From Methylophaga sp. (GTDB taxonomy: Bacteria; Pseudomonadota; Gammaproteobacteria; Nitrosococcales; Methylophagaceae): a stretch of 30,621 nt of DNA. The stretch is from contig JABURN010000119.1 in the NCBI GenBank assembly GCA_014762585.1, positions 1 to 30,621 on the forward strand, in the 5' to 3' direction. The translations under genes were made by a program, and so were the position numbers. The notes under the pieces were generated by a model. The model worked only from the letters and a program-made list of their open reading frames with translations. It searched no databases and was not told the origin of the DNA. Shown piece after piece: positions 16,116-25,763 of the stretch. The stretch's first letter is position 1. Each line of letters begins with the position of its first letter.

Positions 16116-16148
16116 CATCCCAACCTTGCCCCACAAGGGGGGGGAAGG
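16116..16148. repeat. Palindrome upstream of the DUF559 gene
   Basis: CATCCCAACCTTGCCCC followed by ACAA and a G-run ending GGAAGG matches the first palindrome at 15612-15640 in the same orientation. It carries a longer G-run and one mismatch in the stem. It lies 40 bases upstream of the DUF559 start. Confidence 0.75.
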
Positions 16149-16191
16149 AAATACATCCCTTGTCATCAGATGGTTAAGGTGCGGGGGACAA

Positions 16192-16623
16192 CTATTTTTT
16201 ATCCACCTTATGCACAATCAACTGGGTGCCTGACATTAAATCATGCCAGCTCAGTTTGTCCTTACTAAGCCACTGCCAGAGAAAACCGAGTCCTAAACAG
16301 AGCCATGACAGAATCGCGATGCAAAAGCGAATGGTGGCCTGTTTCCAGGTAATCGCAACCTGACTTTGGCCGACGAGATAAACCTTCCAGGCGCGCATCC
16401 CCAGCGTCTGACCCCCATGGGTCCAGAACCAGCCATAGAAGAACAGGCTGACCATCAGCAGATAAAGCAGAAATATCGGGTTGCCGGACTGAATCGCTTC
16501 GCCCTGATTGAGTGCGACCGGTATGATCGCTGCAAACAGCAGTGCTGAAAGCAACAACAAAAAATCATAGGTCATTACCATCAGCAGGCGAAGCGGGCCG
16601 GGGCGAGTATTGGTGTCAGTCAT
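16192..16623 (-). CDS. RDD-family membrane protein
   Basis: This 143-aa inner-membrane protein has about three or four hydrophobic segments (around residues 13-37, 48-68 and 101-117). The second family signature, WHDLMSGTQLIV, is at the C-terminus. The first conserved aspartate is in the opening helix (MTYDFLLLL). FFYGWFWTHGGQTLGMRAWKV is the usual middle motif of the family. RDD proteins are poorly characterised; some act in ion transport. It is divergent from purL. Confidence 0.87.
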   Translation of the reverse strand: MTDTNTRPGPLRLLMVMTYDFLLLLSALLFAAIIPVALNQGEAIQSGNPIFLLYLLMVSLFFYGWFWTHGGQTLGMRAWKVYLVGQSQVAITWKQATIRFCIAILSWLCLGLGFLWQWLSKDKLSWHDLMSGTQLIVHKVDKK

Positions 16624-16961
16624 AGTTACCTGAAAATTTTTGTGTCAGCGCTAAACCAGTATCGCGCTCAATCCACGCGATGTTCATTTCAGTGCTTAAG
16701 CATATAGCAATCCTGTTTTTTTGCACGCGGCGCGAAGGCCACGATCTGAACTGGCTGTTTTGCGCAAATGCTCTAATGGAGGGGACATAAATGACCGAAT
16801 TTAACAATTTTTATATTTTAATCAACGAGCAGGTGCCCACGTTCTTGCGACCTTCAATATCCCATCTGGCAATCGACGCAAAAGCCAGCTCTCACGCGGT
16901 TTAGCTCTGGTCGCTTTTCACGTATCATAAGCGCTTTAATTTATCTTGAATTGGGTTCCGC
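16624..16961. other. Divergent intergenic region, RDD gene/purL
   Basis: This 338-base region contains the upstream sequences of the RDD gene (minus) and purL (plus). It includes a short plus-strand ORF at 16791-16904 with a strong ribosome binding site. A short hairpin, CGCTT-N12-AAGCG, lies at 16912-16933. I found no convincing PurR box (ACGCAAACGTTTGCGT type) and no clear -35/-10 pair. Confidence 0.5.
16791..16904 (+). CDS. Candidate 37-codon leader peptide or small protein upstream of purL
   Basis: An uninterrupted ATG-to-TAG reading frame encodes 37 residues beginning MTEFNNFYILINEQ and ending KASSHAV. GGAGGGG (16778-16784) lies 6 bases before the ATG. This is the strongest Shine-Dalgarno in the region and much better than the one before purL. 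The ORF ends 57 bases before the purL start, and a small hairpin (16912-16933) lies in between. It has no transmembrane segment or recognisable domain. It may be a translated leader controlling purL, an independent small protein, or chance. Confidence 0.4.
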   Translation: MTEFNNFYILINEQVPTFLRPSISHLAIDAKASSHAV

Positions 16962-19900
16962 ATGCTGCAATTGATTGGCCGTCCGGCTTTTTCTGCTTTC
17001 CGACTGGAGAAATTACTCAGCGCCATTCAGGCTGAGGTCGCTGCTGTCAGCGCGATCAGAACTGAATATCGTTACTTCGTGGAAGTTGAAGGCGAGTGTA
17101 TCCTGCCTTCGCCGGAACTCAAACTGGTCGAAACCATGCTGGAAGCCAAAGTCGGTGATACTCAGCCTGAAACAGACGAAAGCTTTTTCCTGGTCACACC
17201 GCGCCCGGGCACAATTTCCCCCTGGTCGAGCAAGGCCACCGATATTGCTGAAAACAGCGGTGCCAATGATGTTGAGCGTATTGAGCGCGGCGTCGCTTTT
17301 TTTGTCAAAAGCACTGCGCCTCTGTCAGCCAAAGACAGGCAAAAAGTAGCCGGTCATCTGCATGATCGCATGATCGAGTCCGTTTTCGAGAGCGTTGATG
17401 ACGCCGATCGCCTGTTTGTTCACGCGGCCTCCAGACCATTGGTCAGTGTCGATATTCTCAATGGTGGCCGCGAAGCCCTGGTTGCTGCCAACCAGAGCAT
17501 GGGGCTGGCACTCGCCGAAGATGAAATCGATTACCTGTACGACAACTTCGCCATGCTCGATCGTAACCCCAATGATATCGAGCTGATGATGTTTGCCCAG
17601 GCCAACTCCGAACATTGTCGCCACAAAATCTTCCGTGCTGACTGGATCATTGATGGAGAAACGCAGCCGCATACGCTGTTTAACATGATCCGTAATACCC
17701 ACGATAAAAACCCTGAGGGTGTTGTCACCGCTTATTCCGATAACTCCTCTGTAATCGAAGGGCCACGCAGTCATCGTTTCCAGGTCGATATGGCTAATGG
17801 CCAGTATCACTATGAGGGCGAACTTCAGCACATCATCATGAAGGTGGAGACCCACAACCACCCGACTGCCATTTCGCCGTTTCCCGGTGCTGCTACCGGC
17901 GCCGGCGGGGAAATTCGTGATGAGGGCGCAACCGGTCGTGGCTCCAAGCCTAAAGCCGGTCTGACCGGCTTTACCGTCTCCAACCTTGAAATTCCGGGCT
18001 TTGAACAACCGTGGGAAACACCCTATGGCAGACCGGCCCGGATGGCTTCGGCGCTGGAAATCATGACGGATGGACCATTAGGCGGCGCTGCATTTAATAA
18101 CGAATTCGGCCGTCCCAACCTCTGCGGTTACTTCCGTACCTTTGAAATGCAGGTGGAGTCCAGTCAGGGCTTTGAAGTGCGTGGCTATCACAAGCCCATC
18201 ATGGTCGCGGGCGGCATGGGCTCGATTCGTCCACAGCATGTCAAAAAAGGCATTATGGACCCGGGCATGCAACTCATTGTCCTGGGTGTCCCGGCGATGC
18301 TGATTGGCCTCGGTGGCGGCGCTGCTTCCTCGGTGGCTTCCGGCACCAGCGATGAGGGCCTCGACTTTGCCTCGGTTCAGCGTGGCAATCCGGAAATGGA
18401 ACGCCGCTGTCAGGAAGTCATCGATCGCTGCGTGGCTCTGGGTGATGATAATCCGATTATTGCGATTCATGATGTCGGCGCCGGTGGTCTGTCCAATGCC
18501 TTCCCTGAACTGGTCGATGACAGTGGCCGGGGTGGCCGTTTTGAACTGCGTCTGATACCGAATGATGAATCCAGCATGTCACCGATGGAAATCTGGTGTA
18601 ATGAATCTCAGGAGCGTTACGTGCTGGGCCTTCATCCGGACAGGGTCGACGAATTCCAGGCGATTTGTGACCGTGAGCGTTGCCCTTGGGCGATTGTCGG
18701 TGAAACCACCGAAGAAGAGCATCTGCTGCTGGGCGATGCGGACAATGAAACACTGCCCATTGATATGCCGCTGTCTCTGCTGTTGGGTAAACCACCTAAA
18801 ATGCTGCGTGATGTCAGCCATGTCGAGAAAACCTATGCTGAGCTCGACTTCAGTGAGATTTCAGCAGAACATGCGCTGGAACGGGTTTTAAAACTACCGG
18901 CTGTCGCCAGTAAGAACTTCCTGATCACCATCGGTGACCGCACGGTAACCGGGCTGGTGGCAAGGGATCAGATGGTCGGTCCATGGCAGGTGCCGGTCGC
19001 TGATTGTGCCGTGACGCTTGCTGACCATCATGAACTGCTGGGTGAAGCGATGGCGATGGGCGAGCGCACACCACTGGCATTGGTCAATGGTCCGGCGTCT
19101 GGTCGTATGGCAGTCGGTGAGGCGATTACCAATATCGCCGCGGCTAAAATCGATAAGCTGAGTGATATCAAACTTTCAGCCAACTGGATGGCGCCATGTG
19201 GTCACCCGGGCGAAGATGCCATTCTGTATGACACAGTCAAAGCCGTCGGTATGGAGCTGTGTCCCGAGCTGGGTATTGCGATCCCGGTCGGGAAGGATTC
19301 GCTGTCGATGAAAACCGTCTGGGATGAAAAGGGTGAGACCAAAACAGTTACATCACCGTTGTCTCTGATTATCAGTGCCTTCGCGCCGGTGAGCGATGCA
19401 GCCAATACCAGTACACCGCAGCTACGCACTGACCTTGGCGAGACCGATCTGATTTATATCGATCTGGGCCGCGGCCGCAACCGTCTGGCAGCCTCTGCTT
19501 TGGCACAGGTGTTTAAACAAGTGGGCACAGAAGGCCCCGACCTGGATAATGCCGCTGATCTGAAAAACTTCTTCAAAGCCATTCAGCAGCTAAAAGCTCA
19601 GAACAAAATCCTGGCTTACCATGACCGGGGTGATGGTGGCCTGGTAGTGACACTGGCTGAGATGGCTTTTGCCGGTCGCTGCGGTATCGATGTTGAACTG
19701 AACGGCATGGGCGAAGCGCTGCCGCTGCTGTTCAGTGAAGAACTGGGCGCCGTGATTCAGATTCGCCGCGAGCAGCGGGATGAGGTCATGAAACTGCTGG
19801 CTGAAAATGGTCTCGAATCTCTCTCCTTTGTGATTGGTCAAGTGACCGAAGAACAGCGCCTGCGGATCAAGGTGGATGGTGAACAGGTTATCGATCAGTC

Positions 19901-20846
19901 CCGTGTCACTTTGCAGCGTTTCTGGGCTGAAACCAGCTACCAGATGCAGGCACTGCGTGATAACCCGGAATGCGCCAGGCAGGAATTCGACAGCATTCTG
20001 GATGATAAGGATCCGGGCCTGTTTGCCAAACTGAGCTTTGATGTCGCGGAAAATGTGGCGGCACCGCTGATTGTCAGTGGCAAGCGTCCTAAAGTCGCTA
20101 TCCTGCGGGAGCAGGGCGTCAACGGCCAGGTAGAAATGGCAGCCTCATTTGACCATGCCGGTTTCTGTGCAATCGACGTGCACATGAGCGATATCCTGGA
20201 AGGCCGGGTCAACTTGAGCGATTTTGTCGGTCTGGTTGCCTGTGGTGGTTTCTCTTATGGTGACGTACTGGGTGCCGGTCGCGGCTGGGCCAGCACGATT
20301 CTGCATAATGAGCGTGCCCGTCAGCAGTTCGCTGACTTTTTCCAGCGTCAGGATACCTTTGCGCTGGGTGTCTGTAATGGCTGTCAGATGCTGTCTCAGC
20401 TTAAAGAGCTGATTCCGGGCAGTGAGCACTGGCCGCGTTTCTCGCGCAACCTGTCTGAACAATTCGAGGCCCGATTCTCACTGGTTGAAGTGCTCGATTC
20501 TCCATCAATTCTGCTGCAGGGTATGGCGGGTTCCATCATGCCGATTGCTGTGGCTCATGGTGAAGGTCGTGCCGACTTCAGCGAAACCGGTTCCGAGTCA
20601 GATGCCATTGGAGCCATGCGTTTTGTTGATCACTATGGTGAAGCCACCGAAACCTATCCGTTTAATCCCAATGGTTCCAAAGGCGGCTTGACGGCACTGA
20701 CCACAAACGATGGTCGCGTCACGATCATGATGCCTCATCCCGAGCGGGTGACCCGTGCGGTGCAGCATTCTTGGCATCCGGATAACTGGAGCAAGGAAGG
20801 TCCATGGGCAAGGCTATTCCAGAACGCCAGACGCTGGGTCGGTTAA
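16962..20846 (+). CDS. purL: Phosphoribosylformylglycinamidine synthase
   Basis: This enzyme makes FGAM from FGAR, glutamine and ATP in step 4 of purine synthesis. It is the large single-chain form (1294 aa), as in other gammaproteobacteria. An N-terminal PurS-like domain comes first. Two AIR-synthase-like halves follow, with the ATP motif [19 protein letters not shown] and the segment [11 protein letters not shown]. The C-terminal class I glutamine amidotransferase has the nucleophile C1138 in GVCNGCQM and the H1259/E1261 dyad in MPHPERV. The ATG at 16962 has only a weak GGG-type ribosome binding site. It overlaps the best-supported start of the next gene by 43 bases. Confidence 0.98.
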   Translation: MLQLIGRPAFSAFRLEKLLSAIQAEVAAVSAIRTEYRYFVEVEGECILPSPELKLVETMLEAKVGDTQPETDESFFLVTPRPGTISPWSSKATDIAENSGANDVERIERGVAFFVKSTAPLSAKDRQKVAGHLHDRMIESVFESVDDADRLFVHAASRPLVSVDILNGGREALVAANQSMGLALAEDEIDYLYDNFAMLDRNPNDIELMMFAQANSEHCRHKIFRADWIIDGETQPHTLFNMIRNTHDKNPEGVVTAYSDNSSVIEGPRSHRFQVDMANGQYHYEGELQHIIMKVETHNHPTAISPFPGAATGAGGEIRDEGATGRGSKPKAGLTGFTVSNLEIPGFEQPWETPYGRPARMASALEIMTDGPLGGAAFNNEFGRPNLCGYFRTFEMQVESSQGFEVRGYHKPIMVAGGMGSIRPQHVKKGIMDPGMQLIVLGVPAMLIGLGGGAASSVASGTSDEGLDFASVQRGNPEMERRCQEVIDRCVALGDDNPIIAIHDVGAGGLSNAFPELVDDSGRGGRFELRLIPNDESSMSPMEIWCNESQERYVLGLHPDRVDEFQAICDRERCPWAIVGETTEEEHLLLGDADNETLPIDMPLSLLLGKPPKMLRDVSHVEKTYAELDFSEISAEHALERVLKLPAVASKNFLITIGDRTVTGLVARDQMVGPWQVPVADCAVTLADHHELLGEAMAMGERTPLALVNGPASGRMAVGEAITNIAAAKIDKLSDIKLSANWMAPCGHPGEDAILYDTVKAVGMELCPELGIAIPVGKDSLSMKTVWDEKGETKTVTSPLSLIISAFAPVSDAANTSTPQLRTDLGETDLIYIDLGRGRNRLAASALAQVFKQVGTEGPDLDNAADLKNFFKAIQQLKAQNKILAYHDRGDGGLVVTLAEMAFAGRCGIDVELNGMGEALPLLFSEELGAVIQIRREQRDEVMKLLAENGLESLSFVIGQVTEEQRLRIKVDGEQVIDQSRVTLQRFWAETSYQMQALRDNPECARQEFDSILDDKDPGLFAKLSFDVAENVAAPLIVSGKRPKVAILREQGVNGQVEMAASFDHAGFCAIDVHMSDILEGRVNLSDFVGLVACGGFSYGDVLGAGRGWASTILHNERARQQFADFFQRQDTFALGVCNGCQMLSQLKELIPGSEHWPRFSRNLSEQFEARFSLVEVLDSPSILLQGMAGSIMPIAVAHGEGRADFSETGSESDAIGAMRFVDHYGEATETYPFNPNGSKGGLTALTTNDGRVTIMMPHPERVTRAVQHSWHPDNWSKEGPWARLFQNARRWVG

Positions 20847-23002
20847 TACAAATGATGCCTCGCAGACATACCCTGCGGGGCATAATTTTTCTGCTTTTGT
20901 TGCTGATGCTTGGCGATCTGATTGCCATCACCAGCGTCAGAGCAGCAGGGCCCACTGTCGCGCTCTCCGAGCTGAATTGGGATTACCGATGGGGTGATCT
21001 GACCTTTACTGATTCAAAGCCCGATTTCAAGGCGGTGTCTTCCGAGTGGCAGCCGATAGGTTTTCCGGCTAATCCGCCAGATAGGGGGGAACAGCAATAT
21101 GTCTGGTTCAGAACCACTCTTCCCGACACCAAGCTCTCAGCCCCTGTTATTTTCGTCACCAGCATCAATCTCAATGTCGAAGTTTATCTCGATAAGCAGA
21201 TAATCTACCGATTCGGCCAACTGGACCCACAGACTAAAAAAAGTTTTATGGGATGGCCCTGGCATCAGATCTCTTTGCCGGAGAATTACGCTGGCAAGCC
21301 ACTCTATTTCCGAATTTATTCCGATTACACCGATATTGGCCTGTGGGGTGAAGCCAAATTGATGGAGCGCTCCGATATGCTGCTTCACGTCATCAGCAGC
21401 GGCCTGCATGAGCTGATTGTGGCAGCGTTCTCATTATTGGTGGCTTTTGTGACACTGGTCTTTGCCTTGTTTCGCGGCACTAAAAAAGAGTTTTTCTATC
21501 TCGGTTTGTTTTCTCTGGCCACCGCCGGTGTGCTTATCGGTGAGAACCTGGCCATTCAGCTGGCATTGCCATGGCCTTTGCTGAAGACTTACTTGGCTGC
21601 AATCAGTTACTTTTCAATGCCGATATTCATCGCCATGCTGCTGTATTACTGGCTGAATGGGGCCACAGGTAGTGGTTTGCTCAAAGTCCTGGCACAGTTT
21701 CATCTTGCTTACCTGCTTTTAGCGGTCACGGTCTCACTCGCTGGATTACGCAACCTCGCGATTTTCTTCCCGGTGTTTGATGCTTTATTTGTTGTCTCAC
21801 TGCTGGTCATGATGCGGGTTGTGCTGCGATTTTCAAAACAGGTCAACTTATCTCAGCAAATGGTGCTTGGTGCTTTTGCGGTCTATGCCATCTTTTTGCT
21901 GGTGGATATGCTGGTAGCCCACAGTTTCCTGCCTTGGGTCGATTTTCCTATCGCGATAGGGGGACTGCTGTTTGCCCTTGTGCTGGTTGTGATTTCAATC
22001 CGCAGTTACGTGCACACCAATCTGGCCATGGAGCAACTGAACCATCAACTCGAAGACAGGGTCAGCGAACGCACAGCAGAGCTGCATGCCTACGCCGAAG
22101 CTGAACAGCAGCGACGGCAGGAGTTGGAAAGGGAAAACCAGTTTATTGCTGAACTTGAGAGACTGAATGTTGACCTGCAATCCTGCGAGAATCTGGATGA
22201 AGCCAGGGAGTTAATGCGAGCAAGGCTTGCAGACATCTTCAAACCAGGCCTTGTCCAGGTCAGCCTCGATGGCGATACCATTGACACCCTGCCTGATGCT
22301 CAAATCCGTCTGGCGCAACTGGAAGGCGGAAGCCAGGTGCTGGCCTCGCTCACACTGGTGAGCGGTCACGAGATGCTGCCCAAGGCGCAACTGGAAGATT
22401 TCCTGCGTCGTACCTCCCAGCGCTTATCGGTCACGCTGGGTAATATCAAGTTGCGCGAGGATCTACAGCGTTACTCGTTTGAAGACTCACTGACAGGGCT
22501 GCGTAACCGGCGTTTCTTCGATGATGCCCTTGCCCGAGATATTCAGCTTGCCAAGCGTAACCAATCACCCTTGTCCTTACTTGTTTGTGATATCGATCAT
22601 TTCAAACGCTTTAATGATGAATTCGGTCACGATGCCGGTGATGCAGCGCTTCAGGCTGTGGCTGAGACTTTGCAGCAGTATTTCCGCGAAAGTGATATTC
22701 CCTGTCGCTTCGGCGGTGAAGAGTTTGTTGTGCTGATGCGGGATGCAGTACTAGACGATGCACTGGCAAAAGCAGAGCGGCTCAGGGAAGCCGTGCAGGC
22801 CTTGGATATCAGCTATCGTGGCGAAAAGCTCTCACACCTGACTATTTCTATTGGTGTGTCGTCATTATCTGACCGCGATACCGATGCCGAAACTTTGCTG
22901 CGTCAGGCTGATCAGGCGCTCTACGCTGCCAAGCAGCAAGGCCGTAACAGGGTTATCAGCGCTGATGACAATCCCAACAGGGATAAGCAGGTCAAAGGCT
23001 AA
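20804..23002 (+). CDS. 7TM-DISM diguanylate cyclase (GGDEF)
   Basis: This is an inner-membrane sensor that should make c-di-GMP. A signal segment ([14 protein letters not shown]) is followed by a periplasmic jelly-roll-like domain (about 50-205). Seven transmembrane helices follow (about 210-400, 7TMR-DISM type). A coiled-coil linker comes next, then a C-terminal GGDEF domain with the active motif RFGGEEF (G637-F641) and an inhibitory RxxD site (RESD) five residues before it. The start at 20804 (732 aa) has AGGA 6 bases upstream but overlaps purL by 43 bases. The ATG at 20852 gives a shorter, more typical signal peptide (716 aa) but lacks a ribosome binding site. The input ligand is unknown. 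Confidence 0.9.
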   Translation: MGKAIPERQTLGRLIQMMPRRHTLRGIIFLLLLLMLGDLIAITSVRAAGPTVALSELNWDYRWGDLTFTDSKPDFKAVSSEWQPIGFPANPPDRGEQQYVWFRTTLPDTKLSAPVIFVTSINLNVEVYLDKQIIYRFGQLDPQTKKSFMGWPWHQISLPENYAGKPLYFRIYSDYTDIGLWGEAKLMERSDMLLHVISSGLHELIVAAFSLLVAFVTLVFALFRGTKKEFFYLGLFSLATAGVLIGENLAIQLALPWPLLKTYLAAISYFSMPIFIAMLLYYWLNGATGSGLLKVLAQFHLAYLLLAVTVSLAGLRNLAIFFPVFDALFVVSLLVMMRVVLRFSKQVNLSQQMVLGAFAVYAIFLLVDMLVAHSFLPWVDFPIAIGGLLFALVLVVISIRSYVHTNLAMEQLNHQLEDRVSERTAELHAYAEAEQQRRQELERENQFIAELERLNVDLQSCENLDEARELMRARLADIFKPGLVQVSLDGDTIDTLPDAQIRLAQLEGGSQVLASLTLVSGHEMLPKAQLEDFLRRTSQRLSVTLGNIKLREDLQRYSFEDSLTGLRNRRFFDDALARDIQLAKRNQSPLSLLVCDIDHFKRFNDEFGHDAGDAALQAVAETLQQYFRESDIPCRFGGEEFVVLMRDAVLDDALAKAERLREAVQALDISYRGEKLSHLTISIGVSSLSDRDTDAETLLRQADQALYAAKQQGRNRVISADDNPNRDKQVKG

Positions 23003-23099
23003 ACCAGTCAGGATACCCTCGGTGCTTAAGCGCTCAATGAGCAACGACTTTAGCGACATTTGCTGATAAAGTTGTCATAGCAAAAGTCCGGGAATAAGT

Positions 23100-24752
23100 A
23101 TGTTTGACAGTGTTTTCAGCCAAATTGGTGTCATCCTAGGCCTTGCCGCTATCGGCGGCATCATTGCCCAGTTTCTCAAGCAACCCCTGATTGTCGCTTT
23201 TATCGTAGTCGGCATCCTGATCGGCCCCTCGGGCTTTGAAATGGTGTCACACAGCAGTGAGATCGAGCTGTTTGCAAGGCTGGGTATCGCCTTATTGTTG
23301 TTCGTCGTCGGTCTCAAGCTCGACCTTCATGTCATCAGGACAGTGGGGCCAGTAGCACTCGCCTCTGGTCTGGGGCAGGTCTTTTTTACCTCTGTCGTTG
23401 GATATTTCATTGCGCTCATGCTCGGCTTCGGACATGTGCCGGCTATCTATATTGCCGTCGCGCTGACCTTTTCCAGCACCATCATCATCGTTAAGTTATT
23501 GTCTGATAAACGTGAAGTCGATGCCCTGCATGGTCGAATCGCTGTGGGTTTCCTGATTGTTCAGGATATCGTGGTGGTGTTGGTGATGATTGGCCTCACC
23601 GCCTATGGTCAGGCAGACAGCGATACCAGTCTGGGCTGGGAAGCCGTTGAGATCATTCTCAAGGGCGGGGCCATGCTGATCGTTGTGGCTTTGCTGATGC
23701 GTTACGTCCTGCCCTGGCTACTCCATCGTCTGGCACATTCCACCGAGTTGTTAATGCTATTTGCCATTGCCTGGGCGGTTATCGGGGCGACGACAGGGGA
23801 AGTGCTAGGTTTCAGTAAAGAAGTGGGTGCATTTCTGGCCGGTATTTCCATTGCCTCGACAGCCTATCGTGAGCAGGTCGCAGCTCGTCTGGTCAGCTTG
23901 CGGGATTTCCTGTTGCTGTTCTTCTTCGTAGAACTGGGGGCGACGCTGGACTTGAGCATGCTGGGCTCACAGGTATTCGCTGCCAGTATCTTTTCGCTGT
24001 TTGTACTGTTTGGGAATCCGCTGATTGTCATGGCGATTATGGGATACATGGGCTACCGCAAACGCACCGGTTTTCTGGCGGGCCTGACTGTTGCTCAAAT
24101 CAGTGAGTTCTCGCTGATTCTGGCTGCGTTGGGTCTGTCATTGGGGCATCTTAACCAGGAGGTGGTCGGCCTGATTACGCTGGTGGGGCTGATCACTATC
24201 AGCGCCTCCACCTATATGATTCTTTACTCTCACCAAATCTATGAGCGTTATGCACGATTTTTGTCGCTGTTTGAGCGGCGCATTCCTTACCGCGAAATGA
24301 ATGATGCGGCCGGTGCTGAGCAGAATATAGAAATTTTGCTGGTGGGACTGGGTCGTTTTGGAGCCTCAGTGGCCAGCAATCTGGCAAAGCGGAATTGTCA
24401 ATTTGTGGCCGTGGATTTTGACCCGGAAACGGTCAGGCGTCATAGCAGAGATGGATACAACGTCCGTTATGGGGATGTGGAAAACCCCGAGTTTGTGGCC
24501 TCATTACCTCTCGACAAAATTAACTGGGTGGTCAGCACGGTGCGCGACAGTCAGATCAATCGGATGCTGCTTCACGGCCTCAGACAACATGGCTATCAGG
24601 GAAAAACTGCTTTCTCGGTAACAAACAGACAGGATCAGATTCTGTTTGCCAATGAGGGCGTCAATATGGTGCTGGAGCCATATTCGGATGCGGCAAAAGA
24701 AGCTGTCGACAAACTCCTGACCGGACGAGCAGAAAAAAAGGCGGACGAATGA
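23100..24752 (+). CDS. CPA2-family KefB-type cation/proton antiporter with TrkA-N domain
   Basis: This integral membrane protein (550 aa) probably exchanges K+ or Na+ for protons. The N-terminal half (about 1-385) has some twelve hydrophobic segments, including the IGPSGF, LLLFVVGLKLDL, FSSTIIIVKLL and IVQDIVVVL signatures of the CPA2 exchanger fold. The cytosolic C-terminus is a TrkA-N/RCK domain with the nucleotide-binding GLGRFG (residues 416-421) and an acidic VDFDPE end of the second strand. GGGA precedes the ATG. The stop overlaps the next start (ATGA), so it is coupled to a universal stress protein. No ancillary KefF/KefG-like gene is present, so glutathione gating is unproven. Confidence 0.92.
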   Translation: MFDSVFSQIGVILGLAAIGGIIAQFLKQPLIVAFIVVGILIGPSGFEMVSHSSEIELFARLGIALLLFVVGLKLDLHVIRTVGPVALASGLGQVFFTSVVGYFIALMLGFGHVPAIYIAVALTFSSTIIIVKLLSDKREVDALHGRIAVGFLIVQDIVVVLVMIGLTAYGQADSDTSLGWEAVEIILKGGAMLIVVALLMRYVLPWLLHRLAHSTELLMLFAIAWAVIGATTGEVLGFSKEVGAFLAGISIASTAYREQVAARLVSLRDFLLLFFFVELGATLDLSMLGSQVFAASIFSLFVLFGNPLIVMAIMGYMGYRKRTGFLAGLTVAQISEFSLILAALGLSLGHLNQEVVGLITLVGLITISASTYMILYSHQIYERYARFLSLFERRIPYREMNDAAGAEQNIEILLVGLGRFGASVASNLAKRNCQFVAVDFDPETVRRHSRDGYNVRYGDVENPEFVASLPLDKINWVVSTVRDSQINRMLLHGLRQHGYQGKTAFSVTNRQDQILFANEGVNMVLEPYSDAAKEAVDKLLTGRAEKKADE

Positions 24753-25717
24753 GCCAAATGAAACGTATTCTCTATCTTTCCGAGCCGGCCTCGCAACAGG
24801 CTGAAGCGCTTAAACAAGCGATAGCATTCGCGCAGAATCAAGCTGCCAGTCTGACGGTATTGGAAGTGATGCCCGAAGTTCGTCTGCAACTGAATCCCTT
24901 GCCACAGAATCTTGATATTAAGCAACTGGAACAGGAACTCAAAAGTGAACGTCAGCGATATCTGACCGGATTGATTGATTCATTAGAGCTCGATGTCGAA
25001 GTCTCAGTCCAGATAAAAACCGGTAAGCGCTTTGTTGAGACCATCAGAACTGTACTGGCTGAGCAATATGATCTTTTAATCAAGGTGGCTGAAAATCCGC
25101 CCTGGCTCGAACGATTATTCGGCAGTGATGATATGCATCTGCTGCGGAAATGTCCTTGTCCGCTATGGATTATCAAACCGGGTGCCCGACTGGAGTACAA
25201 GAATATCCTGCTGGCCCTGGACTTCGATACCACTGATCCAAGCTCTGCAATGAACCCATTTAACCAATCTCTGTTGCGGTTTTCAGCGGAGATGGCGAAT
25301 GATGTTGATACCCGTCTGCATATATTGCACTGCTGGCAGCCGCCTGACGAAATGCTGCTGAAAGCATGGGGACAGCTGAATGACCAGCAGACCCGACAAT
25401 ATGTAAATGATGAAAAAACAGCGCATCAGCGCAGTCTTCAGCGCATTGCTGACTATGTGAACCCTAATCTTGGCAAGTCAGGTCAGGGACAACGTTACGC
25501 TTATTTTCATTTGATTGAAGGGGCAGCAGATAAGGTCATTCCTGAGCAGGCGAATGCACTGGATGTTGACCTGTTGATTATGGGCAGTGTGGCTCGAACC
25601 GGAATCAGTGGTGTTTTTATCGGCAATACTGCAGAAATGGTGCTGGAACAGGTGGCCTGTTCTGTGTTGGTGATCAAGCCGACAGAATTCGTATCACCGG
25701 TGACGCTCGATAATTAG
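24749..25717 (+). CDS. UspE-like tandem universal stress protein
   Basis: This 322-aa cytoplasmic protein contains two Usp domains (about 1-145 and 150-315). The C-terminal block MGSVARTGISGVFIGNTAEM and the tail VLVIKPTEFVSPVTLDN closely resemble the end of UspE. In the ATP-binding signature GxxGx9G(S/T), the second glycine is replaced by alanine and the final S by N, so nucleotide binding may be altered. It is translationally coupled to the antiporter (ATGA overlap), suggesting that it modulates or is co-required with ion exchange under stress. That link is inference. Confidence 0.88.
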   Translation: MSQMKRILYLSEPASQQAEALKQAIAFAQNQAASLTVLEVMPEVRLQLNPLPQNLDIKQLEQELKSERQRYLTGLIDSLELDVEVSVQIKTGKRFVETIRTVLAEQYDLLIKVAENPPWLERLFGSDDMHLLRKCPCPLWIIKPGARLEYKNILLALDFDTTDPSSAMNPFNQSLLRFSAEMANDVDTRLHILHCWQPPDEMLLKAWGQLNDQQTRQYVNDEKTAHQRSLQRIADYVNPNLGKSGQGQRYAYFHLIEGAADKVIPEQANALDVDLLIMGSVARTGISGVFIGNTAEMVLEQVACSVLVIKPTEFVSPVTLDN

Positions 25718-25763
25718 TCACTGAACAGATGACCACATCCTTGCCGCTGACTCACAAATCCTG

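Noticed and set aside
16616..16807. Minus-strand 63-codon frame between the RDD gene and purL.
   Set aside because: It overlaps the RDD start, has no family resemblance, and runs opposite the better-supported short plus-strand ORF.
16808..16961. PurR operator upstream of purL (fragments such as ACGCAAAAGCC).
   Set aside because: Only one half-site-like match is present; the symmetric second half is missing.
17325..18008. Minus-strand open frame of 227 codons inside purL.
   Set aside because: It lies wholly opposite conserved purL catalytic sequence and its translation resembles no family.
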